Source: Pseudomonas paralcaligenes (GTDB taxonomy: Bacteria; Pseudomonadota; Gammaproteobacteria; Pseudomonadales; Pseudomonadaceae). From it: DNA of 64,000 nt. Under the pieces are notes generated by a model. It worked only from the letters and a program-made list of their open reading frames with translations, was not told the DNA's origin and did no database searches. The position numbers and the translations under genes were made by a program. The stretch's first letter is position 1. Each line of letters begins with the position of its first letter. Below are positions 37,489 to 45,608 of the stretch, in pieces. Location of the stretch: NCBI RefSeq assembly GCF_019655855.1, contig NZ_BPFX01000021.1, positions 1-64,000 of the forward strand. The letters run 5' to 3'.

Positions 37489-38682
37489 ATGTCGGCAGGA
37501 AACGTCTCGCCTGGCAGTCATTGGCTGGATCAGGAATATTCGGAAAGCCACAGGACAAAACTTCGGATACTGACCCTGAGCTTCGTGGTTGTGTTTTTCA
37601 CATCCTATGAGCATTATTTCGATGAATGGGTATATACGCAGTGGGTTCTGAACTATGACTTCGGCTTCGTCAGAAGAGGCTTGGTCGGTGGCCTGCTGAA
37701 AGCGCTCGGGTATGTGCCAAACCCCGAGTTCTACATGGCCGCGGCCTTCCTCTTTGCGCTCGGTGTCTGCATCGCCCTGTTTTGGATCTTGTCACGACCG
37801 GCACTTGCCTATTGCAAGCAGAGCACAGCGGCTTTTCTCCTGACATTATTCTTCATCTGCCATCCAATGATCATTCCGCACTTCGCGCAAGCCGCCGGAT
37901 TCCTGGACAACATCAACTATCTCATTGCCATCCTCGGCATCGTGGTTATCCTGAAGTGCTCGGCCAAGATGGGAGTGCTCGCCGTTTTGCTTGCGGGCGG
38001 CCTGATCATCCCCGTTCATGAAGCTGGTTTCGTGATGTTCGTCCCCCTCCTCACCGGCATATGGATCTACATCAACAGGCCGAAAGTAGCTAGCTTCGAC
38101 AGCTTCCTGATCCTTATCGCCGTCGCCCTTCTCGTGGCCGAAGTGATATTCATCGGAACGAGCAATCCGAGCGCCAGAATCTCCCTGCAGGAATATTACG
38201 AACACCTTCTTTCGACGACTCAGCCAATCAATATGGATGCAGTTGGAATCCTGTTCAATACGCTACAGGGAAATTCGTCGGAAACGGCGAGCGTAATGCT
38301 GAGCACGCTCTATCTGAAATTCCACGTAAACATGCTACTCGGACTGATCCCAACATTTCTCATTGGCGCGAAGATACTGAAGTCGCTTCAAGGCCATATA
38401 AGGCTGTTTTCCTACGAATCACTTTTGCTTGCATCCTCGATCTCGCCCCTGACCTTGTATCTGATTGCGACGGATTTCACCCGCTGGTGGAGCATCACTC
38501 TTGGAAACATTGCCATTGCTATAACGATACTGATGCGCGACCCCACGCTTTCCGCAGTAATAGCCAAGGTCATTTACCAGCATAAGTGGCTTGTCATTTT
38601 CACGACAGGCCTGGGACTTGCGCTCGGCCCGCTCACCTCGCACCTGAGCTACAGGAATCTCAATTGGCTCTATAGCCTATAA
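37489..38682 (+). CDS. Polytopic membrane protein A of the ggt operon
   Basis: A 397-residue inner-membrane protein with about ten hydrophobic segments. The opening YEHYFDEWVYTQWVLNYDFGFVRRGLVGGLLKAL (acidic residue in the first loop, FGFVRRGLVG motif) is of the kind seen in polysaccharide and glycolipid loci; a GT-C or EpsG-like fold is possible, not shown. GGAG stands before the ATG. It starts 30 bases after ggt, so it is likely under the same PvdS box. It is visibly more AT-rich than the flanking pvd genes. Not part of classical pyoverdine sets I know. Confidence 0.7.
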   Translation: MSAGNVSPGSHWLDQEYSESHRTKLRILTLSFVVVFFTSYEHYFDEWVYTQWVLNYDFGFVRRGLVGGLLKALGYVPNPEFYMAAAFLFALGVCIALFWILSRPALAYCKQSTAAFLLTLFFICHPMIIPHFAQAAGFLDNINYLIAILGIVVILKCSAKMGVLAVLLAGGLIIPVHEAGFVMFVPLLTGIWIYINRPKVASFDSFLILIAVALLVAEVIFIGTSNPSARISLQEYYEHLLSTTQPINMDAVGILFNTLQGNSSETASVMLSTLYLKFHVNMLLGLIPTFLIGAKILKSLQGHIRLFSYESLLLASSISPLTLYLIATDFTRWWSITLGNIAIAITILMRDPTLSAVIAKVIYQHKWLVIFTTGLGLALGPLTSHLSYRNLNWLYSL

Positions 38683-38696
38683 ATACAGGATGCCGC

Positions 38697-40253
38697 ATGC
38701 GCTCATACACGCCGCTTTTCAGCATAGGGCTTTTCAGCCTTCTTTTCCTAGTGATACTGGCAGCCATCATTCAGCAGAATCCGGCAGGCTTTTCCTACAC
38801 ACTCGACGACCCCTACATCCATCTGGCATTGGCCGAACGAATCGCGAATGGGCACTACGGCATAAATCTCGGGGAAAATACCTCGCCGTCGTCGAGTATT
38901 CTGTGGCCCTTCATTCTCGTAGTCGGCACGGGTCATGCCTGGCATCAGTATTTGCCGCTGGCCATAAACTTTGTCTGCGGCACACTTGCCGCACTGCTGA
39001 TTGCCCGGATCGCAGACAGCCTCCAATGGCGGCCCGATGATAGGTTCGTGCCGCTCAAGAAAATGTTCTTGATATTTCTATTGCTGTTCATTGGCAATAT
39101 TCCTGGTGTTGCCTTTTCCGGGATGGAACACAACCTGCAAATATTAATAGCCGTCGTTGGGGCCTATGCCTTGCTGCTATTCTCCAAGGGCCGGCCAATC
39201 CCTTTGTGGTGCCTGGCCTGCATAGCGATAGGCCCCTCGGTTCGCTATGAGCTGCTTGCCATCGTCGCGGTCATAGCAGCGCTTTTCTGTTTCCAGAAGA
39301 GACCCTGGCACGGATTGCTCTTCCTCTCTGGAAGTCTGGTGATTCCGGTAACCTATGGCATCTACCTGAATCATCTAGGACTCTCGCCGCTACCCAATTC
39401 GGTATTGGCAAAATCTGATATCCACGAATTCTCCACAAGCGAGCTGGCCCAGCTTTCGGATGTGATCAGATTTTCAACGATCAAAGCGCTATTTTGGAGC
39501 CATGCCCAACAAGCTTATATCTTACTAATGTTCGGACTGCTGCTCTGCCTTATCAAAGAAAAACGCACCGAGCTTCGTCTGATTACCTTACTGACTCTAG
39601 GCGCCATGCTGGCCCATCTCGCTATTGGACGCTTCGGCTGGCTCAACAGGTACGAAGTTTATATGTTCCTGTTTGGCGCCCTCATGTTTTGCATAACAGT
39701 CTCCGGCTTCGCAAGAAACAACCTGGCATCGGTACTTTCTGCCACTGCCGTACTGATGCTGTGCTCCTACCCCTACCTGAGGGATACCACAGGGATCCCC
39801 TTTGCATCCGAAGATATTTACTCACAGCAATTCCAGATGCATCGATTCGTTCAGGAATATTACCAGGGAAACTTCGCCGTCAACGATCTGGGCTGGGTCA
39901 GCTATAAGCTTCCTCAGGACAGATACGTCTTGGATATTTACGGACTGGCTTCCAATGATGCGCTAAAAACAGAAAAGAAAGATGCCAAATGGCTTGACGA
40001 AATCACACACAAGCACAGTGCCAATCTAATCATGTATTACTCGGATTGGTTCGATGGTATCCCTTCGTCATGGACCAAATTGGCAACACTGAAGCTTGCA
40101 GATGGAAACACCATAATCGCTGGCGATGAGGTTTCCTTCTATGCAAGTGGAAGCGCTGATGAAAATACTATCGAGCTATTGCACCGCCAACTCAAAGAAT
40201 TTTCGAAAACCTTGCCCGAAGCGGCAATCCTAGAATTGCAGGACATTCATTGA
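38697..40253 (+). CDS. GT-C-like polytopic membrane protein B of the ggt operon
   Basis: A 518-residue membrane protein, about ten to twelve spans then a soluble periplasmic C-terminus (about residues 375-518). The first loop has FSYTLDDPYIHLALAERIA with the DD(P/A)Y pattern of GT-C glycosyltransferases, and GVAFSGMEHNLQILIAV resembles their second motif. Such enzymes use polyprenyl-phosphate sugars. It starts 14 bases after protein A, AT-rich like it. Whether it modifies a sugar, lipid or pyoverdine is unknown. Confidence 0.68.
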   Translation: MRSYTPLFSIGLFSLLFLVILAAIIQQNPAGFSYTLDDPYIHLALAERIANGHYGINLGENTSPSSSILWPFILVVGTGHAWHQYLPLAINFVCGTLAALLIARIADSLQWRPDDRFVPLKKMFLIFLLLFIGNIPGVAFSGMEHNLQILIAVVGAYALLLFSKGRPIPLWCLACIAIGPSVRYELLAIVAVIAALFCFQKRPWHGLLFLSGSLVIPVTYGIYLNHLGLSPLPNSVLAKSDIHEFSTSELAQLSDVIRFSTIKALFWSHAQQAYILLMFGLLLCLIKEKRTELRLITLLTLGAMLAHLAIGRFGWLNRYEVYMFLFGALMFCITVSGFARNNLASVLSATAVLMLCSYPYLRDTTGIPFASEDIYSQQFQMHRFVQEYYQGNFAVNDLGWVSYKLPQDRYVLDIYGLASNDALKTEKKDAKWLDEITHKHSANLIMYYSDWFDGIPSSWTKLATLKLADGNTIIAGDEVSFYASGSADENTIELLHRQLKEFSKTLPEAAILELQDIH

Positions 40254-40437
40254 GCGGGCATGCCGCTCGCCACACGCTAGTCCACCCTATCTGACCCGGG
40301 GCCGCACGAGCCAAAAAGATCGCTTGCATTACGCACGTCGCGACCGTCAGACCGGCGGACCTCTACAACCAGCCAAGGCCAGGTCCGCAGTCTATCACCG
40401 CAACCTGGAGCAAAAGCCCCAGAGATCGAAAGCCCTA
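40254..40437. other. Intergenic gap before the pvdM promoter
   Basis: No gene or clear hairpin seen in this stretch; the GC content returns to the level of the pvd genes. Confidence 0.5.
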
Positions 40438-40461
40438 TAAATTCCACGATCGCAGGCTCGT
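40438..40461 (+). promoter_or_regulatory. Iron-starvation (PvdS) box before pvdM
   Basis: TAAAT, 16 bases, CGT, 56 bases before the pvdM ATG at 40518. Confidence 0.87.
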
Positions 40462-40517
40462 TCTCCTAAGAATCGCCGGTGCTCCTGTCGGCGAAGCATC
40501 ATCCGCAAGGAAGTCCC

Positions 40518-41861
40518 ATGAGCCCGAGTCGCACCATCTGGAAATGGCCACTGCTGGTCCTGTCACTATTACTGCTGATCGGAGCCGCCTCGCTGACCTG
40601 GTGGTTTCTGCCCGGCAAGAGCGCGCTTTATCCGAAGGACGTCATCGCACGAGCCAATGCGCTGCAGGAGCGCATCCTCTCATTCGACGCTCATCTGGAC
40701 ATTCCAGCTCACTTCGGCGCTGAAGGTATGGAAGCTGATCGCGACGGCTCCGGTCAGTTTGACTTAGTCAAGGCCGAGCGTGGCCGGTTGAGCGGTGCCG
40801 CACTGACCATCTTTGCCTGGCCTGAATTCTGGACCGGCGACAACAGCCCGCACCGCCCCACCGCGGGCTTCGTCGAAGCCGCGCGCCACGAACAGGAAAC
40901 CCGCTACCGCATCATCACCGGCATCGCCCGCGACCTCCCCGAGCGTGCTGGTATCGCCTACACGCCAGCCGACTTCCGTCGGCTGGCCCATGAAGGCAAG
41001 TTTGCCATCGTCATCAGCATGCTCAACGCCTATCCGCTGGGTGACGACGTTTCCCGGCTGGATGACTGGGCCGCCCGGGGCATGCGCATCTTCGGCTTCA
41101 ATTACGTCGCCAACAACGCCTGGTCCGACTCGTCGCGACCGATGCCCTTCTTTGGCGACTCGCCCGACGAACATGGCGGCCTCTCGGAGCTGGGTCGTCA
41201 GGCAGTGCGTCGCCTCAATGATCTGGGTGTGGTCATCGACGTGTCCCAGATGTCCACGGCCGCGCTGGAACAAACAACCGAACTGAGTCGCGCGCCCATC
41301 ATCGCCTCCCACTCAGGTGTACGCGGCCTGGTGGACCTACAGCGCAATCTCACCGACAAGGAGATGCGCCTGATCCGCGATACCGGCGGCGTGGTGCACA
41401 TCGTCGGCTTCACCTCTCAGCTCAAAGCCTTTTCCAAGGAGACCCTGGACAAGGTAAACCGCATGCGCGCCGAGTTTGACCTACCCGAGGTGCGGAACCT
41501 GTCCCAGGCCAGCATGCCAGCCGACCCGGTCTTCTCCATCTGGCCGGAACAACGCTTCGGCGAGTACGCCAGCCGCCTTTATCCGATCCTGGAGGCCGAT
41601 CCTCGCGCCTCGCTGAAGGAACTCGGCGACAGCATCGACTATGCAGTGCAGAAAATCGGCATCGACCACGTGGGCATCAGCTCGGACTTCAACGATGGCG
41701 GCGGCCTGGTCGGCTGGGAGAACGTCGCAGATACGCGCAACGTCACCGCCGAACTCATCCAGCGCGGCTACTCGGACGAGGATATCGCCAAGTTGTGGGG
41801 CGGCAACTTCCTGCGAGTCTGGGAATCGGTGCAACAACTGGCCGGACCGCAAGCGCGCTAG
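40518..41861 (+). CDS. pvdM: PvdM, periplasmic dipeptidase-like maturation enzyme
   Basis: A 447-residue member of the membrane dipeptidase (M19, renal dipeptidase) family. An N-terminal membrane anchor or signal is at residues about 8-28. The metal site opens with FDAHLDIPAHFG (HxD) and later has SHSGVRGL and DHVGISSDFNDGG. PvdM is needed for pyoverdine chromophore maturation in the periplasm. AAGGAAG stands before the ATG at 40518; the in-frame start at 40479 lies too near the promoter. pvdO follows 52 bases on, in the place where pvdN usually stands between the two. Confidence 0.92.
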   Translation: MSPSRTIWKWPLLVLSLLLLIGAASLTWWFLPGKSALYPKDVIARANALQERILSFDAHLDIPAHFGAEGMEADRDGSGQFDLVKAERGRLSGAALTIFAWPEFWTGDNSPHRPTAGFVEAARHEQETRYRIITGIARDLPERAGIAYTPADFRRLAHEGKFAIVISMLNAYPLGDDVSRLDDWAARGMRIFGFNYVANNAWSDSSRPMPFFGDSPDEHGGLSELGRQAVRRLNDLGVVIDVSQMSTAALEQTTELSRAPIIASHSGVRGLVDLQRNLTDKEMRLIRDTGGVVHIVGFTSQLKAFSKETLDKVNRMRAEFDLPEVRNLSQASMPADPVFSIWPEQRFGEYASRLYPILEADPRASLKELGDSIDYAVQKIGIDHVGISSDFNDGGGLVGWENVADTRNVTAELIQRGYSDEDIAKLWGGNFLRVWESVQQLAGPQAR

Positions 41862-41913
41862 CTGCGAAGAAGAACATTCCGCAAATCCAATCCTGAATCA
41901 AGGACCAAGCAAG

Positions 41914-42780
41914 ATGCGTTGCACATATCGCCTTGGCAACTTCCTGTTGCTCTGCCTAGCGGCAGCCTCCTCCGCCCAGGCATCGGACAAATCCTCCCCC
42001 CTCGGAACAATTTTCAAGGATTGCCAGGACTGCCCTGAAATGGTCCTGCTGCCTGCCGGCAGCTTCGTCATGGGCGCTCCGCAGGACGAGCTGGGACGCC
42101 AGCCCGATGAGGGACCGCAACGTACCGTGACCTTTGCCAAGCCCTTCGCCATCAGCCGCTACCAGGTGACCGCTGCCGAGCTTGATGCTTATATCAAACA
42201 GTCGGGTGTGGTAATCAAGAGTGGCGATGAGCGCCCCGGGCGCTGGTGCGAAGCAGGTAAGCCGAGTTACGAGCAAGGACCGAGGCAGCCCGCCGTCTGC
42301 GTCGATTACCATGAGGTCCAGGCCTACGCCAAATGGCTGTCGGAAAAAACCGGCCAGACCTATCGGATGCTCAGCGAAGCCGAGCGTGAATACGCCGCCC
42401 GCGCCGGCTCCACCGGGCCCTTCCCGTTCCCCTTCGACGAAGAAGGGGACTATCAGATCAGCAAACACGCCAATACCTATGGCCCCAGGGACGGCTTCAC
42501 CTACAGCTCTCCAGTCGGTAGCTACTCGCCCAATGCCTTCGGCGTATACGACATGCACGGCAACGTTTACGAATGGGTCGCCGACTGCTGGCATGACCAC
42601 TACAACGGCGCGCCCACAGACGGCAGCGCCTGGATTGACGACGACCACTGCGAAACGGTGCAGATCCGCGGCAATGACTGGGGGGAACCGCCTATTTTTT
42701 CCCGTTCGGGCAATCGCAATAACGCATACAAGAACACCCGCGGCGACTGGCTGGGCTTTCGTGTCGCGCGCGAACTCTGA
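41914..42780 (+). CDS. pvdO: PvdO, FGE-like oxidoreductase of chromophore maturation
   Basis: A 288-residue protein with a signal peptide (residues about 1-23, ending SAQA) and a formylglycine-generating/sulfatase-modifying fold: MVLLPAGSFVMGAPQDELGRQPDEGPQRTV, FAISRYQVTAAEL, TYRMLSEAEREYAARAG, GNVYEWVADCWHDHY and GDWLGFRVAREL at the C-terminus. It is believed to finish the oxidation of dihydropyoverdine in the periplasm. It starts 52 bases after pvdM in one operon. Confidence 0.93.
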   Translation: MRCTYRLGNFLLLCLAAASSAQASDKSSPLGTIFKDCQDCPEMVLLPAGSFVMGAPQDELGRQPDEGPQRTVTFAKPFAISRYQVTAAELDAYIKQSGVVIKSGDERPGRWCEAGKPSYEQGPRQPAVCVDYHEVQAYAKWLSEKTGQTYRMLSEAEREYAARAGSTGPFPFPFDEEGDYQISKHANTYGPRDGFTYSSPVGSYSPNAFGVYDMHGNVYEWVADCWHDHYNGAPTDGSAWIDDDHCETVQIRGNDWGEPPIFSRSGNRNNAYKNTRGDWLGFRVAREL

Positions 42781-42912
42781 CTCCGGGCGCTCGAACGATT
42801 CACTATCTGGCCTCCCGGCTGTCTGGATGGCCTTGTGTACTTGACTGATCGGCCGCGCGCGCTCCATCCAACGCGCTCGCAGGCGTCTCGTATCGGAAGG
42901 CCGAGCGCTCGC

Positions 42913-42936
42913 TAAATCCCATCGCTCCATCCTCGT
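42913..42936 (+). promoter_or_regulatory. Iron-starvation (PvdS) box before pvdYII-pvdA
   Basis: TAAAT, 16 bases, CGT, 35 bases before the ATG at 42972. Confidence 0.88.
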
Positions 42937-42971
42937 CTGACAGCTAAAGCCTTCATGGTGTGGAAGCCCAG

Positions 42972-44048
42972 ATGAACAGCAATAGAGACATCCCAGTACT
43001 CAGCAGCCTTTACCCTGATCGCCAGTTGCGAGCGCGCTGCGCAGACGAGCGGATTACAGTCTCGCTGAATGATCTGCCCCAGTTGGAACTCTTCCTGCAG
43101 CCGGTATCTGCGCATGTGTTACAGGGCACTATCAATTACCTGGCGCGCGACGATGATCAGCAGACGCACTGCCTTCTGGCCGCGTGCGAGGCGGCATTCA
43201 TCCATACTCCAAGTCTCGACGAGCTGCGGCTCGCGGCAGCAACTCCCCATGCAGTTGTCAGCGCCCTGCTAGCCTCAGGCCTCTTCCATCAGATTGTGCA
43301 GGACACAGTCGTCTGCTCGGCTCATTCACTGTGGCAACAACCCCTCCCATGGCTGCACAAAGGCTCCGTCACGGCATTTCCACAGCAATATGTGAAGGCA
43401 GGGTCCAGCCGACATCCACTACGGGCGACGCCAGCACATGGGACACTCTACAGCCGTTTCATTCCCTGGCTGGGGCAGACAATCACCCTGGAACAGGCCG
43501 ATCCAGATCGCGACCTGCAAGCCTTCAACCGCTGGATGAACAATCCACGCGTCGCCCAGTTCTGGGAGGAAGAAGGCAACCTGGAACAGCACCGCGCCTA
43601 CCTTCAAAAGCAGTTGGACGATCCCCACACACTACCCCTGATCGGCCGCTTCGACGGCCAGGCCTTCGGTTACTTCGAAGCCTACTGGGCCAAAGAAGAT
43701 CGCATTGCACCGTTCTACGATGCAGGTGACTACGACAGGGGCCTGCATCTACTGGTGGGCGAGGAAGCCTTCCGCGGAAAGCGCTTCTATACCGCCTGGT
43801 TTTCTTCGATCTGCCATTACTTGTTTCTCGACGATCCCCGTACCCAGCGCATCGTCTGCGAGCCCCGGCACGACAACCACCGGCAGATTGCCAACTTCAA
43901 CCGTAGCGGCTTCGCCAAGGTGAAGCATTTCGACTTCCCCCACAAACACGCGCTACTGGTAATGCTGTCCCGCGAGCGCTTCTTTTTCGACCGTCTGTAC
44001 ACGCCTCTGGACGCCGTCCAGCCATCGCATGAAGGAACCATCGCATGA
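42972..44048 (+). CDS. pvdYII: N5-hydroxyornithine acetylase (PvdYII/IucB type)
   Basis: A 358-residue GNAT-fold siderophore acetyltransferase. The C-terminal domain carries NRWMNNPRVAQFWEEEGNLEQHRAYL, FGYFEAYWAKEDRIAPFYDAGDYDRGLHLLVGE and CEPRHDNHRQIANFNRSGFAKVKHF, the IucB/Alc/PvdYII signature with the hydroxamate-site His. It should transfer acetyl from acetyl-CoA to N5-hydroxyornithine. GGAAG precedes the ATG at 42972; GTG at 42960 is in frame. It overlaps pvdA by 4 bases, so hydroxylation and acetylation are coupled. No pvdF formylase is seen. Confidence 0.85.
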   Translation: MNSNRDIPVLSSLYPDRQLRARCADERITVSLNDLPQLELFLQPVSAHVLQGTINYLARDDDQQTHCLLAACEAAFIHTPSLDELRLAAATPHAVVSALLASGLFHQIVQDTVVCSAHSLWQQPLPWLHKGSVTAFPQQYVKAGSSRHPLRATPAHGTLYSRFIPWLGQTITLEQADPDRDLQAFNRWMNNPRVAQFWEEEGNLEQHRAYLQKQLDDPHTLPLIGRFDGQAFGYFEAYWAKEDRIAPFYDAGDYDRGLHLLVGEEAFRGKRFYTAWFSSICHYLFLDDPRTQRIVCEPRHDNHRQIANFNRSGFAKVKHFDFPHKHALLVMLSRERFFFDRLYTPLDAVQPSHEGTIA

Positions 44049-45370
44049 GCACCAGCAAGATTCATGACGTCATCGGCGTGGGCTTCGGCCCCTCCAACCT
44101 AGCCCTAGCCATTGCTCTCGAGGAACTTGCGCAGCACAGCGGCAGGGACTTGGACACGCTGTTCATCGACAAGCAACTCCACTACCGCTGGCATGGTGAC
44201 ACGCTATCCTCGCAGAGCGAGCTGCAGATATCCTTCCTCAAGGACCTGGTTTCACTGCGCAACCCCACCAGTCACTACAGCTTCGTCAACTACCTGAAGC
44301 AACAGGATCGCCTGGTCGACTTCATCAACCTGGGTACCTTCTACCCCTGCCGCCTTGAGTTCAACGACTACCTCGGCTGGGTCGCCGAACAATTCGCCGA
44401 CAAGGCCGCCTATGGCGAAGAAGTCGTACGAGTCGAGCCGGAATTCGACAATGGCATTGCCAATCACTTGAGACTCGTCTCCCGCACCGCCCAAGGTCAG
44501 GAACAGATACGGCGCACACGCTCAGTGGTCATCAGCACCGGCGGCTCACCGAAGATCCCCGAGCTGTTTGCTTCGCTCAGGGACGACGCACGCATCTTCC
44601 ACCACTCGCAGTACCTGAGCGCTCTCAAGAAGCTGCCCTGCAGCGCGGGCAAGCCCATGCGCATCGCCATCATCGGCTCCGGGCAGAGCGCCGCCGAAGC
44701 CTTCATCGACCTCAACGACAGCTTTCCGTCAGTCAAGGTCGACATGATTCTGCGCAGCACCGCCCTCAAGCCAGCCGACGACACACCCTTCGTCAACGAA
44801 ATCTTCGGACCTCAATACACCGACCTGGTCTTCCAGCAGACCGCCACTGACCGCGAAAAACTGATCAAGGAGTACCACAACACCAACTATTCTGTAGTCG
44901 ATCCGGAGCTGATCGAGCGCATCTACGGCGTGCTCTACCGCCAGAAGGTCGCCCGCCAGTTCCGTCACGCCGTGCTCTGCAGGCAACAGGTCGAAGGCGT
45001 GCACTCCGACGATCAGGGCATCGAGTTGACCTTGCGTGACCTGGCTAGCAATCAGCAACGCACTCACCGCTACGACGCCATTATCCTGGCCACCGGCTAT
45101 GAACGCCGCACTCATCGTTCGCTGCTGGCACCTCTGGAAAATCACCTGAAAGGCTTCGAAGTCGACCGAGATTACCGAGCCCTGGCAAGCCCTACCCTGC
45201 TGGCTCCGGTATTCCTGCAAGGCTTCTGCGAATCGTCCCACGGTCTGAGTGACACACTGCTTTCAGTACTGCCCATTCGCAGCCAGGAAATCGGCAAGGC
45301 CTTATACCGCTCGCTAAAAATCCCGGCCAGCCACCATGAAGCTCAAACAACTACGCTGATCAGCGCCTGA
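44045..45370 (+). CDS. pvdA: PvdA, L-ornithine N5-monooxygenase
   Basis: A 441-residue flavin N-hydroxylating monooxygenase making N5-hydroxyornithine from ornithine, NADPH and O2. The FAD motif is VGFGPSNLALAIAL (residue about 10), the substrate region SELQISFLKDLVSLRNPTSHYSFVNYL, the NADPH motif IIGSGQSAAEAF (about 217) and the family ATGYERR segment are all present. The start overlaps the acetylase by 4 bases (ATGA). Confidence 0.96.
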   Translation: MSTSKIHDVIGVGFGPSNLALAIALEELAQHSGRDLDTLFIDKQLHYRWHGDTLSSQSELQISFLKDLVSLRNPTSHYSFVNYLKQQDRLVDFINLGTFYPCRLEFNDYLGWVAEQFADKAAYGEEVVRVEPEFDNGIANHLRLVSRTAQGQEQIRRTRSVVISTGGSPKIPELFASLRDDARIFHHSQYLSALKKLPCSAGKPMRIAIIGSGQSAAEAFIDLNDSFPSVKVDMILRSTALKPADDTPFVNEIFGPQYTDLVFQQTATDREKLIKEYHNTNYSVVDPELIERIYGVLYRQKVARQFRHAVLCRQQVEGVHSDDQGIELTLRDLASNQQRTHRYDAIILATGYERRTHRSLLAPLENHLKGFEVDRDYRALASPTLLAPVFLQGFCESSHGLSDTLLSVLPIRSQEIGKALYRSLKIPASHHEAQTTTLISA

Positions 45371-45540
45371 TGACGTGAAAGGGATTTGACCCAGACGCCT
45401 CAAGGAGCCTTCCGCACCGCTCGTTGCAATACCCTTTGAACCGGCATGGTGGATGATCCGAGCATCAGCCACCTTCTACCAACGCTCGGGCTGCACACCG
45501 ATCACACCATGCCCAAGGCATGTGCCTGCCTCACCTCGCC

Positions 45541-45564
45541 TAAATCAGCCTGCCAACGCTTCGT
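45541..45564 (+). promoter_or_regulatory. Iron-starvation (PvdS) box before the terminal synthetase
   Basis: TAAAT, 16 bases, CGT, 44 bases before ATG 45609. It lies inside the longest possible open frame, so transcription begins after the first in-frame codons and the true start must be later. Confidence 0.85.
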
Positions 45565-45608
45565 TCAATTACCAGGACTTTTCACCAAGCTCGCCTGGAA
45601 ACTGGACC

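Noticed and set aside
45453..45608. In-frame extension of the terminal synthetase upstream of 45609
   Set aside because: The iron-starvation promoter box lies inside it, so this part would not be on the PvdS-driven transcript.
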